Notes: generated from the sequence alone by a model not told the origin. Shown: positions 1 through 11,290, counted from the stretch's first letter. The stretch: DNA of 64,000 bases from Pectinophora gossypiella (GCF_024362695.1 NC_065407.1:6820001-6884000), one strand, 5' to 3'. Numbers and translations: made by a program.

Positions 1-246
1 AGTTCGAATACCGGTGGGGACATGATCCCTAGTTGGGTTAGGACATTACAGACAGATCACCTGATTGCCCTGATCCGTGCTTCGCAAGGCACGTTAAGCC
101 GTTGGTCCCGGTTACTACTAACTGATGTATGTAGTCGTTACATGAGCCATGTCAGGGGCCTTTGGCGGCTCAGTAATAATCCTGACACCAGGGTTGATGA
201 GGTTGGTAAACCACCTCACAATCCACACGATAAGAAGAAGAAGAAG
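1..246 (+). mobile_element. tRNA-headed SINE, family A, cut by window start
   Basis: It starts inside the B-box region (TTCGAATACC) and continues through the body shared with about a dozen other copies here, for example CTTAACGTGCC-type and CAGGGTTGATGAGG segments. It ends in a (GAA)n tail. SINEs of this form are pol III transcribed and move with LINE enzymes. Confidence 0.75.
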
Positions 247-699
247 GCTTCAAAAAATATAGGTAGAATAAAATTCAATTATAATAATAGGTCGTTCGTG
301 AGACCTACTCTTTTGCCTCAACTCACATATTTCTTTACTCCACCACTACTATTTGTCCGCGATAAGGTTAATGCGGTGTGCCTTTTCAAGCCAATATAAG
401 TTGCCCGCCCTATCTGAGCAAGACTTTGCCTCGTATACTTAACCCTCCGAGATTCCGTACTTAACTGCAGATTAAGACCCGGACTAACTGTTTAACTGAT
501 TACAAATAAATGCTGGAAATGTTCAGGATTTATCCGGAATAAATTTTAAGAGTTTACGAGTAATATCGAGTGTAGTTTGCAAGTACGAGTAGTTTTCTGA
601 TGATCTGTAATCCACTTTATGGGGGTAGGCCAGGTACGGGTTGAGTTATGTCAAATTGTTTTGTAATTACTAAGTTGGATAAGTGTTTGTAAATTTCAG

Positions 700-1038
700 T
701 TGCAGGTGATATACCGCTACGACATGCCTCTCACTTTAAGGTCGCAGGTTCGAATCCAGCACATGCCTAAACCAATGATTGTCGAATTTGTTTTCAAATT
801 CATGTTTGGATCATCATTTTTATCACGTGCTCAGCAGTGAAGGATAACATCGTGAGGAAGCCCACATTACCGAGAAATGCGTTTTCGGAGGTATGTGACC
901 CTCTATAGGGCTGGTTTTCTCTTCGCGGGTTGGAAGGTCAGACAGGCAGTCGCTTCTGTAAAAAACCGGACCTGTCAAATCTTCAGGTTAGGTAAGCGGA
1001 CCCTGTGAAAAATGGGATAAACGTAGGGAGATGATGAG
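700..1038 (+). mobile_element. tRNA-derived SINE, family F, near full length
   Basis: A tRNA-like head with B box GGTTCGAATCC (747-757) is followed by a conserved body (bases near 830-1000) and a GATGATGAG tail. The same body recurs at 14.5, 17.4, 24.6, 32.0, 39.9 and 47.1 kb in both orientations. Confidence 0.75.
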
Positions 1039-1093
1039 TTGTAGGTGATATATTAAGAAAATACAATTTTCCTTTACCTAACTAAATGGCAGT

Positions 1094-1150
1094 TACATAC
1101 ATACATAAATTCACGCTTATTTCCCATCTAGGTAAGCAGAGACCATGCGG
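1094..1150 (+). repeat. dispersed repeat beginning with (CATA)n
   Basis: A (CATA)n run leads into TTCACGCTTATTTCCC, then a GGTAAGCAGAGACC segment. The same order is seen at 17.06, 32.70 and 57.11 kb. The class of element is unknown. Confidence 0.5.
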
Positions 1151-1363
1151 ATTATGGTATATGGCAGTTATATTTAGAAATTACAATATATTTAGATCTA
1201 TTTCTATGCTGAAGCTTGAGGGAAAGTAAGAATTTGTTGTAGGACCATTGCGCATTGTAGCCCGATAAATAAACAAAATAAAAATGAATTACTTATTCAC
1301 CGTTCCACTCCATAGCCGAACCTAAATCATTTTACGCTCAGAAAAACTGAGTTAAACCGACAA

Positions 1364-1401
1364 CACGCTAAAATGGAGGGCTTTTTTACCCTTTTAGCGT
1401 G
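1364..1401. repeat. short perfect inverted repeat
   Basis: Ten-base arms CACGCTAAAA and TTTTAGCGTG flank an 18-base loop that itself can pair GGG with CCC. It may be a relic of a foldback element. Confidence 0.4.
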
Positions 1402-2529
1402 GCAGCCTGTGCTACCACCTGCGTCGCTTAAATTATGTAAATATCCTTTAATTCAAAGAACCCCGTAAACTGTTTAGAAGCTGAAGGAGCCTTCACGTAA
1501 TCACCCTAAAATAAAAGAGTAGGGGGGAAATCATGTATCATGTGGGACTGGGAGAGTTACGTGCTGGTATTGTACGAAGTAATGGTATACTTTGGTAATT
1601 ATAATTTTGAAAAAGAGATGTTTGTCGATTTTGTAATTTCAATGTCCAATTTTATCGTAGTTCAACCAATACTGGTGTCAAAAACGAAGAAAGATGAATG
1701 TTAGGTAAATATTTGATGGGCCACTTATTATTATGCGCGATGCGATGGGCGAACGCCTATTAAAATATAAAAGCAAAAGCAGTGAAAGTCGTAATTAATT
1801 TTAATAAAAATTACAGTTTATTTTAAAATGACGAATACAAATATTTTTAATTATAAAGTCCTTACGCAATATTTTGTCTAAAATTTACATAACGACAGAA
1901 AAGTAGGGGTGCCACCCGCTCATTCTTCTCGTATACGGGCCATAAATCATCTACCTATTACAAAATCGAGTTAAAACTTTACAATCCCCTTCCAACTAAA
2001 AAACCAAACTGAATTAGCGAAAATGAACCGAAACTTTCAGTTAGAGGACACTTCAGTTAATGAATTATGACACGTTCGCGCATGCCGCTGATAGTTCACT
2101 TAAAACTTGGCCCAAAGTTTGTAAAGTTCCGTTTTTTTGGGCTCAGTCGTGTGTTTTTGTCACACCGTAGTCATTAATCAATCGCGCCGTGAATATAAGT
2201 TGTCTGTATAAGTAACCCCTATTATCCTTAGCACGAGTTTTGGAAGTCGCATTAGGGGGAGTCAAAACCCGTCGGGGGAAACGTTTCTGGTGAAAGAGAG
2301 AACTAAAATGTGTTCAGCTGCTTATTATCTTAGAATAAAGAATAGTAATACTACACGTACAATGGTAGATCTCCGACCCCGCACCAACTCGTATCGGGCG
2401 CAGACCTCTCCCACCCTGTCTTACTTTAATCTTAAAGGGTGTAGGGACCCTAGTCTAGTTTCTATGCGTTACCTAGTTGGTGTACGTGTAGAGCATTCAG
2501 TGTTATTATATTTATAGCTGGTATTTTGT

Positions 2530-2650
2530 ATATACTGATCTCTCCGACCGATTTCGGCCATGGCGACCACTTCGACTCGTATTTGGCAAGACGCTGATGC
2601 GCCTAAAGATGGCTTATGTAGCCTATCTTTACAGTGAATTGTGTGTAAAC
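2530..2650 (+). repeat. dispersed lepidopteran-type repeat fragment
   Basis: The CCGATTTCGGCCATGG region and the following GGCTTATGTAGCC-like text resemble 57215-57290 in order and spacing, but diverged. No coding content. Confidence 0.35.
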
Positions 2651-2733
2651 CCAAATTGTAAACCTAAATTGTACAAATCAATTTTATAAATAATTCAATT
2701 TATTATTATTATTATTATAATTCCCGCGCACAG

Positions 2734-2826
2734 TGAGTCTCACAAAGTTATTTCGATAATGACTACATCGGGAATCGACATCCAGATCGTGAGTCTAACG
2801 GTCTAACCACTAGACCACGGAGGCTG
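2734..2826 (-). mobile_element. SINE family A head fragment
   Basis: On the minus strand this holds the tRNA-like head GCCTCCGTGGTCTAGTGGTT and a degraded B box. A (TTA)n run lies just beyond at 2698-2719. Confidence 0.6.
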
Positions 2827-3324
2827 TGACAACAGCTGTTGGAAAAGTATAAGCTGGACTAGAACTATGTCGCAAAAGTCGATTGATGGATTGTGACCTC
2901 TCTATGATGAACTATCGGGTTGGTAACCACATTTTATTTTTACTAGTCCAACAGAGTAGTAATTTATATTTTACGCCGACAGGAAATTAGAAATTTTCTC
3001 ACATCACTCACTCACTTTCGCTTTCGTATCTATTTGGTACTTAATTAGTAGATTTTATCAAAAACAGCACCATACACTCGCAACGGGAAAAAATAAATGG
3101 AAAATCTAGTAGTGAATAGCGGTACGTACCTAGATTCATCTTTTTTGTGCGATCGAGATCCATTCGTCGCTTTCAATAGAAACGTCAGTCAATCTAACTT
3201 TTGAAGTGGAACAGCTCTATAGGTACTGCGACTGATGTACGAGTGTGTAGCTATTGCCTGGTCTTATGTGAAAGGGGGCTAGTGAGGTAAAATGAAACTG
3301 TAGGCTATGACATTGTAGGCTACG

Positions 3325-3465
3325 ACAACAATATAGATAGCGTTGTACAGCTTCAACGTAATAATTACCTATTTTCTCATTACTCAGGTAAGAACAGTAG
3401 TATATATAAAAATAATGTTTGCTTGATATTTGGATCACATTCTGTATAGAATTACAAAAGATGCG
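3325..3465 (+). repeat. dispersed repeat, partner of 46497-46660
   Basis: It shares ATATAGATAGCGTTGT, ATTTTCTCATTACTCAGGT and TTGCTTGATATTT in order with 46497-46660. No coding signal; the element type is unknown. Confidence 0.45.
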
Positions 3466-3512
3466 TCTGTCTATTAATACACCAAAAAGACCTTCAGTGC
3501 TCTGCGCGTTCA

Positions 3513-3838
3513 ATATAATAACGCCTTCAGGGGGTTGTTGGGGCTGCCCTGGCGCTGCAGTGCCTCGGGGATGTTCGCCTCCTGGAGAACTGATGGCTTC
3601 CAGGCTGTTCTACGCAAGCGTGTGGCTTCTCTGTGGGAGCGAGTGCGGGGCAGCAGCAACAGTCTCCTGAAGGTGGTCTCACAAAGGATGGATAGTCCCA
3701 TCCTCACTCACTGGATGTACATGCATGTGACATCCAATGAAAATTATAAATTTTACTAACTTAGATATAATCTTCTATTACTAACAAAATATGGATAAAC
3801 ATCTGAAATAAATATTTCATTCATTCATTCATTCATTC
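3513..3838 (+). mobile_element. LINE C-terminus and 3' end with (ATTC)n tail
   Basis: A frame from about 3535 to 3759 reads like the extreme C-terminus of a non-LTR reverse transcriptase (RVRGSSNSLLKVV, then SPILTHW). It is followed by AATAAATA at 3807 and an (ATTC)n tail at 3816-3838. The element is strongly 5'-truncated and inactive. The clade is not resolved. Confidence 0.6.
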
Positions 3839-3914
3839 TATTATCAATGAAATTAGAAGGTTAAACGAAGGAAAATCGTTATGGCAACTCTCTGCTCCCT
3901 ACTAGCGGCTAAGC

Positions 3915-4030
3915 TAGGTTTTTCTCACCTCCCCCCGCCCCTCGGTCTTATTTTAGTCTTCCATCGTACGTCCCACACAGATGCGCGTGTACGATAACGT
4001 CAATGTGTAGTGTGTTAAACGAGGTCTTTT
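3915..4030 (-). repeat. dispersed repeat, family L
   Basis: The minus-strand text matches 41320-41500, sharing TCGTACACGCGCATCTGTGTG and a GTGAGG..GGGG segment. A shorter copy lies at 11345-11420. Function unknown. Confidence 0.45.
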
Positions 4031-4683
4031 GTAAAACTGCGTTTAAAGTTTCATGACTTTTCCGACAGGAAATTCCACATGATCGTTTTAGACTCATGGT
4101 TTGAATCATCACCGAAAGTTCTTGATTATTGTTACAATGTCTTTAACTCCCTGTATAGAGTTTAACAATGTTATGTGTTTTCCCCGATAATTATTCTTAA
4201 TTACAGCTTCTTTTCTTTTGTGTGGAAGAAATTTATATTTTACAATAAAACCCTATTGCACTTCTTTTGTCCTATTTGTAATTGATATTTTTCCTTTGTG
4301 TTAGTAAAATAAAGAGTTCTTGTATTGTATTGTGATTGGAGAATCACATAGCTGGTTTCTAAGATTCCTCTGGCTCTGAGATTCCTGAAATATGGAATGA
4401 TATCGTCCCGCTCTTATTGAAATGTCACCAACACTATGGCATAACACTTTTATCGCAAAAATGTTACATTTCGAGTCTGGTTGCTACCCTTTCAAGTGTT
4501 CTATATACCTGTGCTGATTGATTTTCCAATTTTGGCGTGAAACTCAATTTATGTTTGAAGCTTAGTGATGGAACACTCATACATATATGTCGCTAATTCA
4601 TATAAACACGTAGGTACCTATTTTATGTAATTCCTTCTTGTTGGTTCAAAAAGTATACTAGTTATTATAATTGTTATGTTCAT

Positions 4684-5020
4684 CGGTGCTAAGTCCTGTA
4701 CACACCATCTAATTTTATTTTAGGTTAAACCTGACATTTTCTTATCCTTTTCTTATCTTTTCGTGGAAAGGAACGAGTAATCGACAGGCATATCATTTAT
4801 GTCAAGTTTAGGTATAAAACGAAAACAACGCTATAAAAATTTTACATTCGCCAAAAATCTGACAGAATACAATTGACAGCATACGTCAAACGGTGTGCTT
4901 ATCAACGAGATACCTATTTGATTCGCCCGGGTTATTTATTCATACACTCGTTCTTTTCAAAATTATCTCTTTCCTTTTCTTTTTTGAAATAAAATTAGGT
5001 CTCTACAGGTTTTAGCATTA
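4684..5020. mobile_element. TIR miniature element, family H
   Basis: The ends are inverted copies: TAAGTCCTGTACACACC with CTAATTTTATTTTAGG on the left, and GAAATAAAATTAGG with a matching ACAGGTTTTAGC end on the right. The same element lies at 59038-59394. There is no transposase frame, so it is non-autonomous. Confidence 0.6.
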
Positions 5021-5344
5021 CTGTATTAACATGTCTGGTCCATACCATACATTTTGGAGTTAGTGTGCTTAGAGCACTAAGTAGGTAGTAAATGTTGTAC
5101 GACTTCGAGATTGTTCTGTTCTGTATGTTATTACTTTTCGCAATTTACCACATTTTACCGGCTTCTGCTTTATTGCTTGAAGCTTTTTGTGTTTACTTAT
5201 TATATAGTTATAGTTTTGATTACTTATTATACAATCACTAATGTCGATAATCTTAAGACCGAATGTCCTTTTAAAATCCAAACCCCACTGTTTAACTATG
5301 GTGTCTGGAAATCTCGGCCGCAAGAGGATATACCTCGTGGTCTT

Positions 5345-5580
5345 TCTGTTTTTAACCCCCGACGCAAAAACGACGGTGTGGTATAAGTTTGACGTGTCTG
5401 TATAAATGTGTATGTGTCTGTCTGTGGCATCGTAGCTCCCAAACAGATGATTCGATTTTATTGCGGTTTTTTTTGTTTCAAAGGTATATTAGTCGAGAGT
5501 GTTCTTAGCTATGTTTGTTGGAAATCGGTTCAGGTCTTCAAGGTCATGGTCGTTTGTTAAGTGTGATAGGAATGTCACAC
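5345..5580 (+). repeat. dispersed lepidopteran-type repeat
   Basis: The text running from ACCCCCGACGCAAAAACGAC through CATCGTAGCTCCCAAACAGA and TCGGTTCAGGTCTTCAAGG is of a type I recognise as very common in Lepidoptera. The element class is not certain. Confidence 0.4.
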
Positions 5581-5756
5581 GCTCAGTTTGTTTGCAAGCA
5601 TATGTGGGATAACTTATTTTCTGCTTTTTATAGGGTTTAGCATTTTTAACCTTTTGTCATAATAATTGAGTACTTTTTTTGGTCGGGGGTTCTTTAATTT
5701 TATTTTTCGTTTCCCTTTTCGAAGAATGTTTGTTTGTTGAGGAACACATGCATAAA

Positions 5757-5855
5757 AACATAAACATAAACAGCCTATATACTTCCCACTGCTGGGCAGG
5801 CCTCCTCTCAATCAACTGGAGGGGGTATGGAGCATATTCCACCACGCTGTATAAA
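5757..5855 (-). mobile_element. SINE family B 3' fragment
   Basis: The minus strand has the B body and tail: a segment ending GTGGTGGAATATGCTCC, a CCAGTTGATTG piece, and the GCCCAGCAGTGGGA tail. Other copies lie at 22.2, 26.9, 30.2, 41.8 and 43.5 kb. Confidence 0.65.
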
Positions 5856-6631
5856 TTACCAGTGAATTTATACAAACATACCACAACCATGTATATTTTT
5901 TCAATTGGGTATACAAATATGCAAATGTACACATATATTTTTATAATAAAGTGTGTGTCTGGAATGTGGCATGGGAGAAGCGCAATATTAACTGAAAAGC
6001 TGAATGCTATGAGGCGTATTGCAATGTACTATTTGCAGTATGTTCCACAATACAGTATGTTTTGTTGTTGAAATATTAATTTTGTACGTATAAAGTGTAC
6101 ACTTTTTGTCTTCTTATTTGTAGAATTTTGGCTTTGCTCGCCTACTTTATTACATCGGTCATCTACTGAATGACATTCGATAATGTTTAAGATTGTACAG
6201 AACACCCAATGTCCTTTTAAACCCAATCCCCAATCCTCAAAAATTAAAAGTGTTGTGTTTGTAAAAACTGGGTCTTAGGAGGATAACTTTGTTGATCAGT
6301 CAAAAGGCATTCCTGAGCTGAAAACTTCCGAAGATGCGTTTCGCCAGGTTAAGCAGGTATCTCCAGCCTGTTATATCGTACAACTTGCAACCGTTAGTAA
6401 ATACGCAGCCAGCGTGGGTCCCCGCTCGCAATATCGAGAGTCGCGGCTTAAAACACTCCGCCCGTGGAATTGGGGAAATATCACCGACTTGTATGCACCG
6501 GGTATGTGAACTGGTAGAATTTACCTGGGTTCATACTTGTGTAAGAACGGGATGAATTTCAAAATATACCTGTTTTGAGATAAGCTAAATGTTGGTGTAA
6601 AAAGAAACTAAAAATTGAATTTTGGATAACT

Positions 6632-6637
6632 TTTATT
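6632..6637 (-). terminator. AATAAA polyadenylation signal for the defensin-like gene
   Basis: The minus strand has AATAAA about 165 bases past the stop codon at 6801. It is the first canonical signal downstream on that strand and fits a short 3' UTR. Confidence 0.55.
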
Positions 6638-6800
6638 ACATGTATAATTAATAAAGTAGGTGATTATGCATGTCATTAATTGGAATTAAAAACTTGAATA
6701 CAAACGTTATAAATCGGTAGGCATTCTAATGTCACGTGAGGTAAAAGGTACCAGTACCAAATCCGAAAGTACCAGGCTATCATAATTTTAAAGAAAGTAT

Positions 6801-8747
6801 CTAGAAGCGATCGCAGTCGCATTTTTGGTTGTCGTTGATGCACGCTCCACCAGGGAAGCCCAGACGCTTGCACAGCTGTTCGCAAGACCGCAGATCACAT
6901 GTCTCCCTGGTCACACGATTCAGCAGAACTTCAGGCTCTAAAACAAATGAATTGATTTATTTTTAAGCGATGTTGTGGTCACACTACTTACCAGGTCCTT
7001 TGACTAATAGGCTTTTTTTATAATTTTTTTTTATAAATAATTTCAAGTTGCTGGTGAAGCCTGGAGGGCAGAGACACTTTTATTCATGTGGCACTTGATA
7101 ATGTTACAGTTATATCTTTTTTCTTGTAAATGGCTTGCCATATACTCTGGTATACGACTTCGGTATAGGTAAAAAGACCATCTAGATTCGTACAATTAGT
7201 GATAATATTTCAATATAATAAAATTTTACATTAACAGCCTCTGTGATCTAGTGGTTAGAACGTTAAGCTCACGAACCGGAGGTCCGGGTCCGATTCGCGA
7301 TGGGGACATTGTCGAAATCACTTTGTGAGACTGGTATTTGTTTGGTAAGGACTTTGCAGGCTTGAATCACATGTTACTCTCAAAAAGTAAGATGATTCCG
7401 TTGGTCCCGGCTATTAGCGGTAAAAACACTTCCATCAACCCGCAGTGGAACAGCGTGATGGAGTATGCTCCATACCCCTTCCGGTTGATTCCGGTTACAT
7501 CAGTAAGTAGTAACGGGGACCAACGGCTTAACGTGCCTACCGAAGCACAGATCAATCAATGATCAATTGAGATTATTCCGATCGATTCTGTCCTAACAAG
7601 AGATATATTTTTTCATATATATAACGCTATTCTCAGAGTGTGCTAGGCAAGGGTTGTGGATGTACTTTAATTAACGCACGAAATCGCACGATCGAATTAG
7701 CATGAAATCGCGTGACTTTAGACTGCCCGGGATCTTATACAGTCCAGAAGCTTTCCTGAACTACGGGATGACATAAACTACATTATTACTGTGCTCCATG
7801 CAGAATAATGAAAACATATGGGCCATTTGCTATTGCAGCTGCAAGTCTGCTACTTAGCTCGTTATATATTCATAAAATAGTTCACTCATAAATTTATATA
7901 TTTATGAGTCCAATCAACAATGTTAAATGCTCCACTTAGATACATAATCTTATATAATATAAGACTATTTTCTCTTGACCATGACTTTCTGGAGTTTGAG
8001 GCCTGGAGTCCTAAAACACAGGATATCCTAGTTTAGGCTTCAGCTTCTACAAATATTACCATGTATTTTTGTAGAGGAAATAAAGATTCTACTTACTTAC
8101 TTAGTTAATTATGAAATAATATTAAGGATATTTGTTAGATTACATATTTAAGTGGAGAACATAGGCCTCTATTAAGGTAAACCTGCAGCTGCTTTTTCCC
8201 TAAGCTATCTCATTGTTTCCAAATCATATCCCAAATTAAAAAGTTAATTAAGTCTTTCTTTTAATAGAAAATACTTCATGAAAAAAAATGCTCAGAATAA
8301 ACTTGATCCCTTTTAATGAAGGTTTTCTTCTGTTTTTTATTTTTTCCTCAATATTAAATTATGCTCAATCTCATCCGGGTTTAAATTTTACTTTCGGTTT
8401 ATTTTGGTTTACAAAAATCTGTAGTCTTTCTTACCGCTGGTCTCCGAAGCGGATATAATCGAAATCGAAAATATCATAGCAAAAGTCTCCGGACAAAAAG
8501 TTGATGCCGTTCAATCTACAATAAGTCAGGTCAAAAAAAATGCAAAAGTAAAAATAAAAGCCCATACATTTTTTTCAGGCAGACGCCCACGGCATTCCGC
8601 TTGCTACGAATTTGGTAGGTACACCAAACAAAAAACACAGTAAAATAATTAAAAAAAAACTTATTTACCTTCAGCAGACATTGGGCCCGCAGAAGAGAGA
8701 GCCAGGAAGGCAAAGAACATAGCCAAGATGAAAAAGTATCCTTTCAT
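6801..8747 (-). CDS. defensin/cobatoxin-like secreted peptide, two exons
   Basis: Predicted secreted antimicrobial-type peptide of 71 residues, spliced from exon 1 (8747-8669) and exon 2 (6937-6801). Exon 1 opens at ATG with A at -3 and encodes a signal peptide: MKGY, then a hydrophobic run to about Ala20. The donor is AAG|GTAAAT and the acceptor TTTTAG|AGCC; the phase 1 join keeps the frame, whereas the next AG would break it. After the signal comes a short propeptide ending in R34-V-T-R37, a furin-type RxxR site. The mature part (38-71) has six cysteines at 40, 45, 49, 59, 66 and 68, giving CxxxC (45-49), GxC (57-59) and CxC (66-68), the CS-alpha-beta fold signature of insect defensins and lepidopteran cobatoxin-like peptides. 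I count six acidic and five basic residues in the mature part, so it is near neutral rather than cationic. Family membership is established by the cysteine pattern; antimicrobial action is inferred. No second copy was seen. Confidence 0.85.
7237..7560 (+). mobile_element. chimeric SINE (A/B head and B body joined to inverted A body)
   Basis: 7237-7495 reads as a tRNA-like head (GATCTAGTGGTTAGAACG) followed by the B body. At about 7496 it switches to the family A body in opposite orientation (CAGTAAGTAGTAACGGGGAC). It lies in the defensin intron. Confidence 0.6.
7975..8105 (+). mobile_element. LINE-type 3' end with (TTAC)n tail
   Basis: GGAGTTTGAGGCCTGGAGTC leads to AATAAAGATT and a tail of repeated CTTA units, the usual form of a 5'-truncated retroposon end. 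No coding sequence is left. Confidence 0.45.
8669..8747 (-). other. exon 1 of the defensin-like gene (signal peptide)
   Basis: This exon encodes 26 codons plus one base. Residues 5-20 are almost all hydrophobic, and small residues (S18, S19, A20) precede the likely cleavage before G21. The donor on the minus strand is GTAAATAA, starting at 8668. Confidence 0.85.
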
Positions 8748-8844
8748 TTTGAATTTATATTTTATTTAAAAAAAAAAGTGAAATTACGGCACTATTGATG
8801 CTTGACGTTCCACGTTCAACTGTCGCAAGGAACTCACTGGGCAC

Positions 8845-8852
8845 TTTATATA
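8845..8852 (-). promoter_or_regulatory. TATA box of the defensin-like gene
   Basis: The minus strand reads TATATAAA here. An initiator-like CAGTT lies about 31 bases downstream, with A at 8821. That predicts a 5' UTR of roughly 74 bases before the ATG at 8747. The spacing fits an arthropod core promoter; the start site is inferred. Confidence 0.65.
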
Positions 8853-9323
8853 CTTCAGATTTTTTGAATAAAGAAACTGAAGGCAAATTTATATTTGCAG
8901 TTAAAATTTTTGCTTTAACTACGGTTTGGTACCGGAACACTTTTTGCGAGACGCATATACAGTTTGCAAATTTAGTGTCCGGTAAAGTACCCATCAACTC
9001 AGCATACACGAGAATGAGATAAGGATAATATATGACGAAATGTAAATAATAAACTTAATAGGTATTTAACTAGTGATAACCTGTTGTGATAATAAACGAA
9101 CAAACTTAGTAATGTTAAAATATACTTAAGCATTTGTTTACATTGCTAGTTTGTGTATATGCATTTGACATAATAACAATTTTATTATGAGTTCGATTTT
9201 TGAAACTAGTTCGATTTTTGAAAATTTAAAATTTAAATAATAAGCATCAAGTTTACAACTTTAGACTATTTATGACGTCACGCCATAGTTACGCATTCAG
9301 TTTCCTTGTTTTGTATCTATGAT

Positions 9324-9333
9324 GGGGATTCTA
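9324..9333 (+). promoter_or_regulatory. kappaB-like site upstream of the defensin-like gene
   Basis: GGGGATTCTA matches the insect Rel/NF-kappaB consensus GGGRNWYYYY at nine of ten positions and lies about 500 bp upstream of the predicted start. Immune-peptide genes are commonly driven by such sites through Toll or Imd signalling. A single imperfect site can arise by chance. Confidence 0.35.
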
Positions 9334-9510
9334 CATTCTTTCACTACATTTTTTGGCTGAGACACTAACCAGTGGCATTAGCAATAATCGGTAATCCCGC
9401 ATACAATTTGTTGCGTAACTTTTTCTTATTTCAAAATAGCGGTGTAGTAAGGTATCAATCCTGGCTGACGGCCCGATTACTTTAGCTTATCAAGAAATTA
9501 GCTCACGATA

Positions 9511-9674
9511 TTCAAATTCAATTCAAATTCAAAAATATCTTTATTCAGTAGGTAACTTTTACACTTTGAATCGTCAATTTTTACGTACCGAACGTCTCAT
9601 CCGCCTAAAACTACTGCAGCTTCTCACAACCTGTATAGCCGGGGAAAAGAAGCTGCAAGAAAAACCTCGGCACA
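9511..9674 (-). mobile_element. LINE 3' end fragment
   Basis: An A/T-rich tail region (AATTCAAATTCAAAAATATC) is followed by text typical of lepidopteran LINE 3' ends. It is joined directly to a reverse-strand SINE at about 9675. Confidence 0.5.
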
Positions 9675-9846
9675 GGATTAACGTGCCTTCCGAAGCACGG
9701 ATCATCTTACTGTCAGACAACCAGGTGATCAGCCTGTAATGTCCTAACAGAACTAGGGATCACAAAGTGATGTTTGTGATTTGTCTCCACCGGGATTCGA
9801 ACCCGGGGCCTCCGGATTGTGCACCCAACTCTCAACCAGGCCGTTA
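9675..9846 (-). mobile_element. SINE family A, 3'-truncated
   Basis: On the minus strand it runs from the tRNA-like head (GGCCTGGTTGAG) through B box GGGTTCGAATCCCGG to the GTTCTGTTAGGACATTAC segment. The last third of the element is missing. Confidence 0.7.
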
Positions 9847-10067
9847 AAACTATACCTAATGAGATGGGTACTTCATTTTTTAATCTATATTAAGAATCAC
9901 AGCAGCAAAACTATCACAGGGCCCTAGACTTAAAAAAAAAATTATACAATTGAGAAATTTTGCTGCCTAATATCAGTTCTCAGACAATTAATCCCAAGCA
10001 TTCAAATCTTCTAAATTATCACTAACTTTATAGTAATCTTTTATAAATAGAAATACTTCAGGATCTT

Positions 10068-10315
10068 GATACCGACCCCAACAGCGGTCGAGTGGTCAAA
10101 GTGTTCCCTTCATCAGTGCTTATCACTATTGGCCTGCTCGGGCCGCGTTTCTTCACCTTTATCTTCTCAGACAATACCCTGAGCTAAGGTTTATACCCTA
10201 TTTTAGGCATATTGTCTTAAATTTTGTACCGGTTGAGAAACTTCAACGCTACCTATTTGTCTGGCCAAGTAGTGAATGCCGTCTCCGGCATATCCAATGA
10301 GTCACTTCAAGACGT
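10068..10315 (+). mobile_element. SINE-like repeat, family J
   Basis: It shares AGCGGTCGAGTGG-like head text, a CAGTGCTTATC segment and a CTGGCCAAGTAGTGAATGCC end with 44692-44785 and the reverse copy at 54582-54785. The head resembles a tRNA A-box region. Confidence 0.5.
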
Positions 10316-11189
10316 TGTTTTTTTTCCCGTTGTTCTATAATACAATAATGAATATATTATAATAATAGGTTAAGTCCCGAAGTGTTTAAGGAAAAATTGA
10401 AAGACCACTTTGTTTAGGTACTTATTGCTTAATTTTTTGTACATGTTACCGGCAGTATCAGATTTAAGGCCAAACTTATTTTTGCCTACTCTTCCTTGTC
10501 CTATCATCATCGCGATATATATTTTTATATTACATGCTAATCGTAGTTCGCAGGTAGATAAAGGTAACCGTCAAGCGATTGGTAATCGGCCGTTCCCCAT
10601 AGTACACATATTATGTTCTTATACGTAGGTATTCTGATGATTTATGCTGCTTTATCTAACCTCGATTGGGGTCATCAACCTGAGTCTAACAAATGATCTA
10701 TCTATATAGGTAATCTGAAAATATTTTCCATCCTTGTAAGATACACAAATATTAATTATAATGGTGCAAAACGACATTACAACCCTCCCAAATATTTTTA
10801 AGAATAAAACACAACAGAGCGGTCCATGTAATGAAAGTCCCACATAACTGATTAACAAATTATCCCCAATTACACAAAGCTTTGTTAAATTAATACAAAT
10901 TCGTGTTAGTCCACAACATGATACAAATTGCTGTGTCGTAATGTCGGCCATTTTGTAAAGAGAAAATTTTAACGTTTACGCGCCATTTTATTTTTGCCTC
11001 GCGATATGTGCCGACAGAATAATGCAAACACGTTTTGTCGAAATAAGCTTTTAATGCGTAGAAACAAACGTTATTATATTATTCATTGTTAACGGCAACA
11101 ATTCGAAAGAACGTCGGCGTCTAATTTCAAAATTCGAACACATAAAACATTATACGTTGAAAGTCTCTCTTGTCACGTAGGTCAGCTGG

Positions 11190-11290
11190 AAGAAATCTCT
11201 TTGTTTAGAGATAAGCTTTCCTGTACTATCTGTTTTCTTTGTATGTTTCTTGTGTCTGTTTTATTGTTTACAAATAAATAAATAAAAACA
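11190..11290 (+). mobile_element. LINE-type 3' tail with (AAAT)n
   Basis: T-rich text (TGTATGTTTCTTGTGTCTG) ends in AAATAAATAAATAAA, the form of a retroposon 3' end. Nothing coding remains. Confidence 0.35.

Larger units (their letters stand above)
6938..8668 (-). other. intron of the defensin-like gene
   Basis: A 1731-bp phase 1 intron bounded by GT and a T-rich tract ending TTTTAG. It contains a chimeric SINE (7237-7560) and a LINE-type 3' tail (7975-8105). No other exon is seen inside it; 8106-8660 is AT-rich with no recognisable feature. Confidence 0.75.

Noticed and set aside
22..399. 125-codon plus-strand open frame at the window start
   Set aside because: Its first half lies inside SINE family A and the GAA tail gives its lysine run.
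5679..6071. 130-codon plus-strand open frame
   Set aside because: It crosses a reverse SINE B fragment; no domain, no splice support.
6676..6885. 69-codon minus-strand open frame overlapping exon 2 of the defensin-like gene
   Set aside because: It is the exon 2 region read in the wrong frame; the cysteine-rich frame with a proper intron is the real one.
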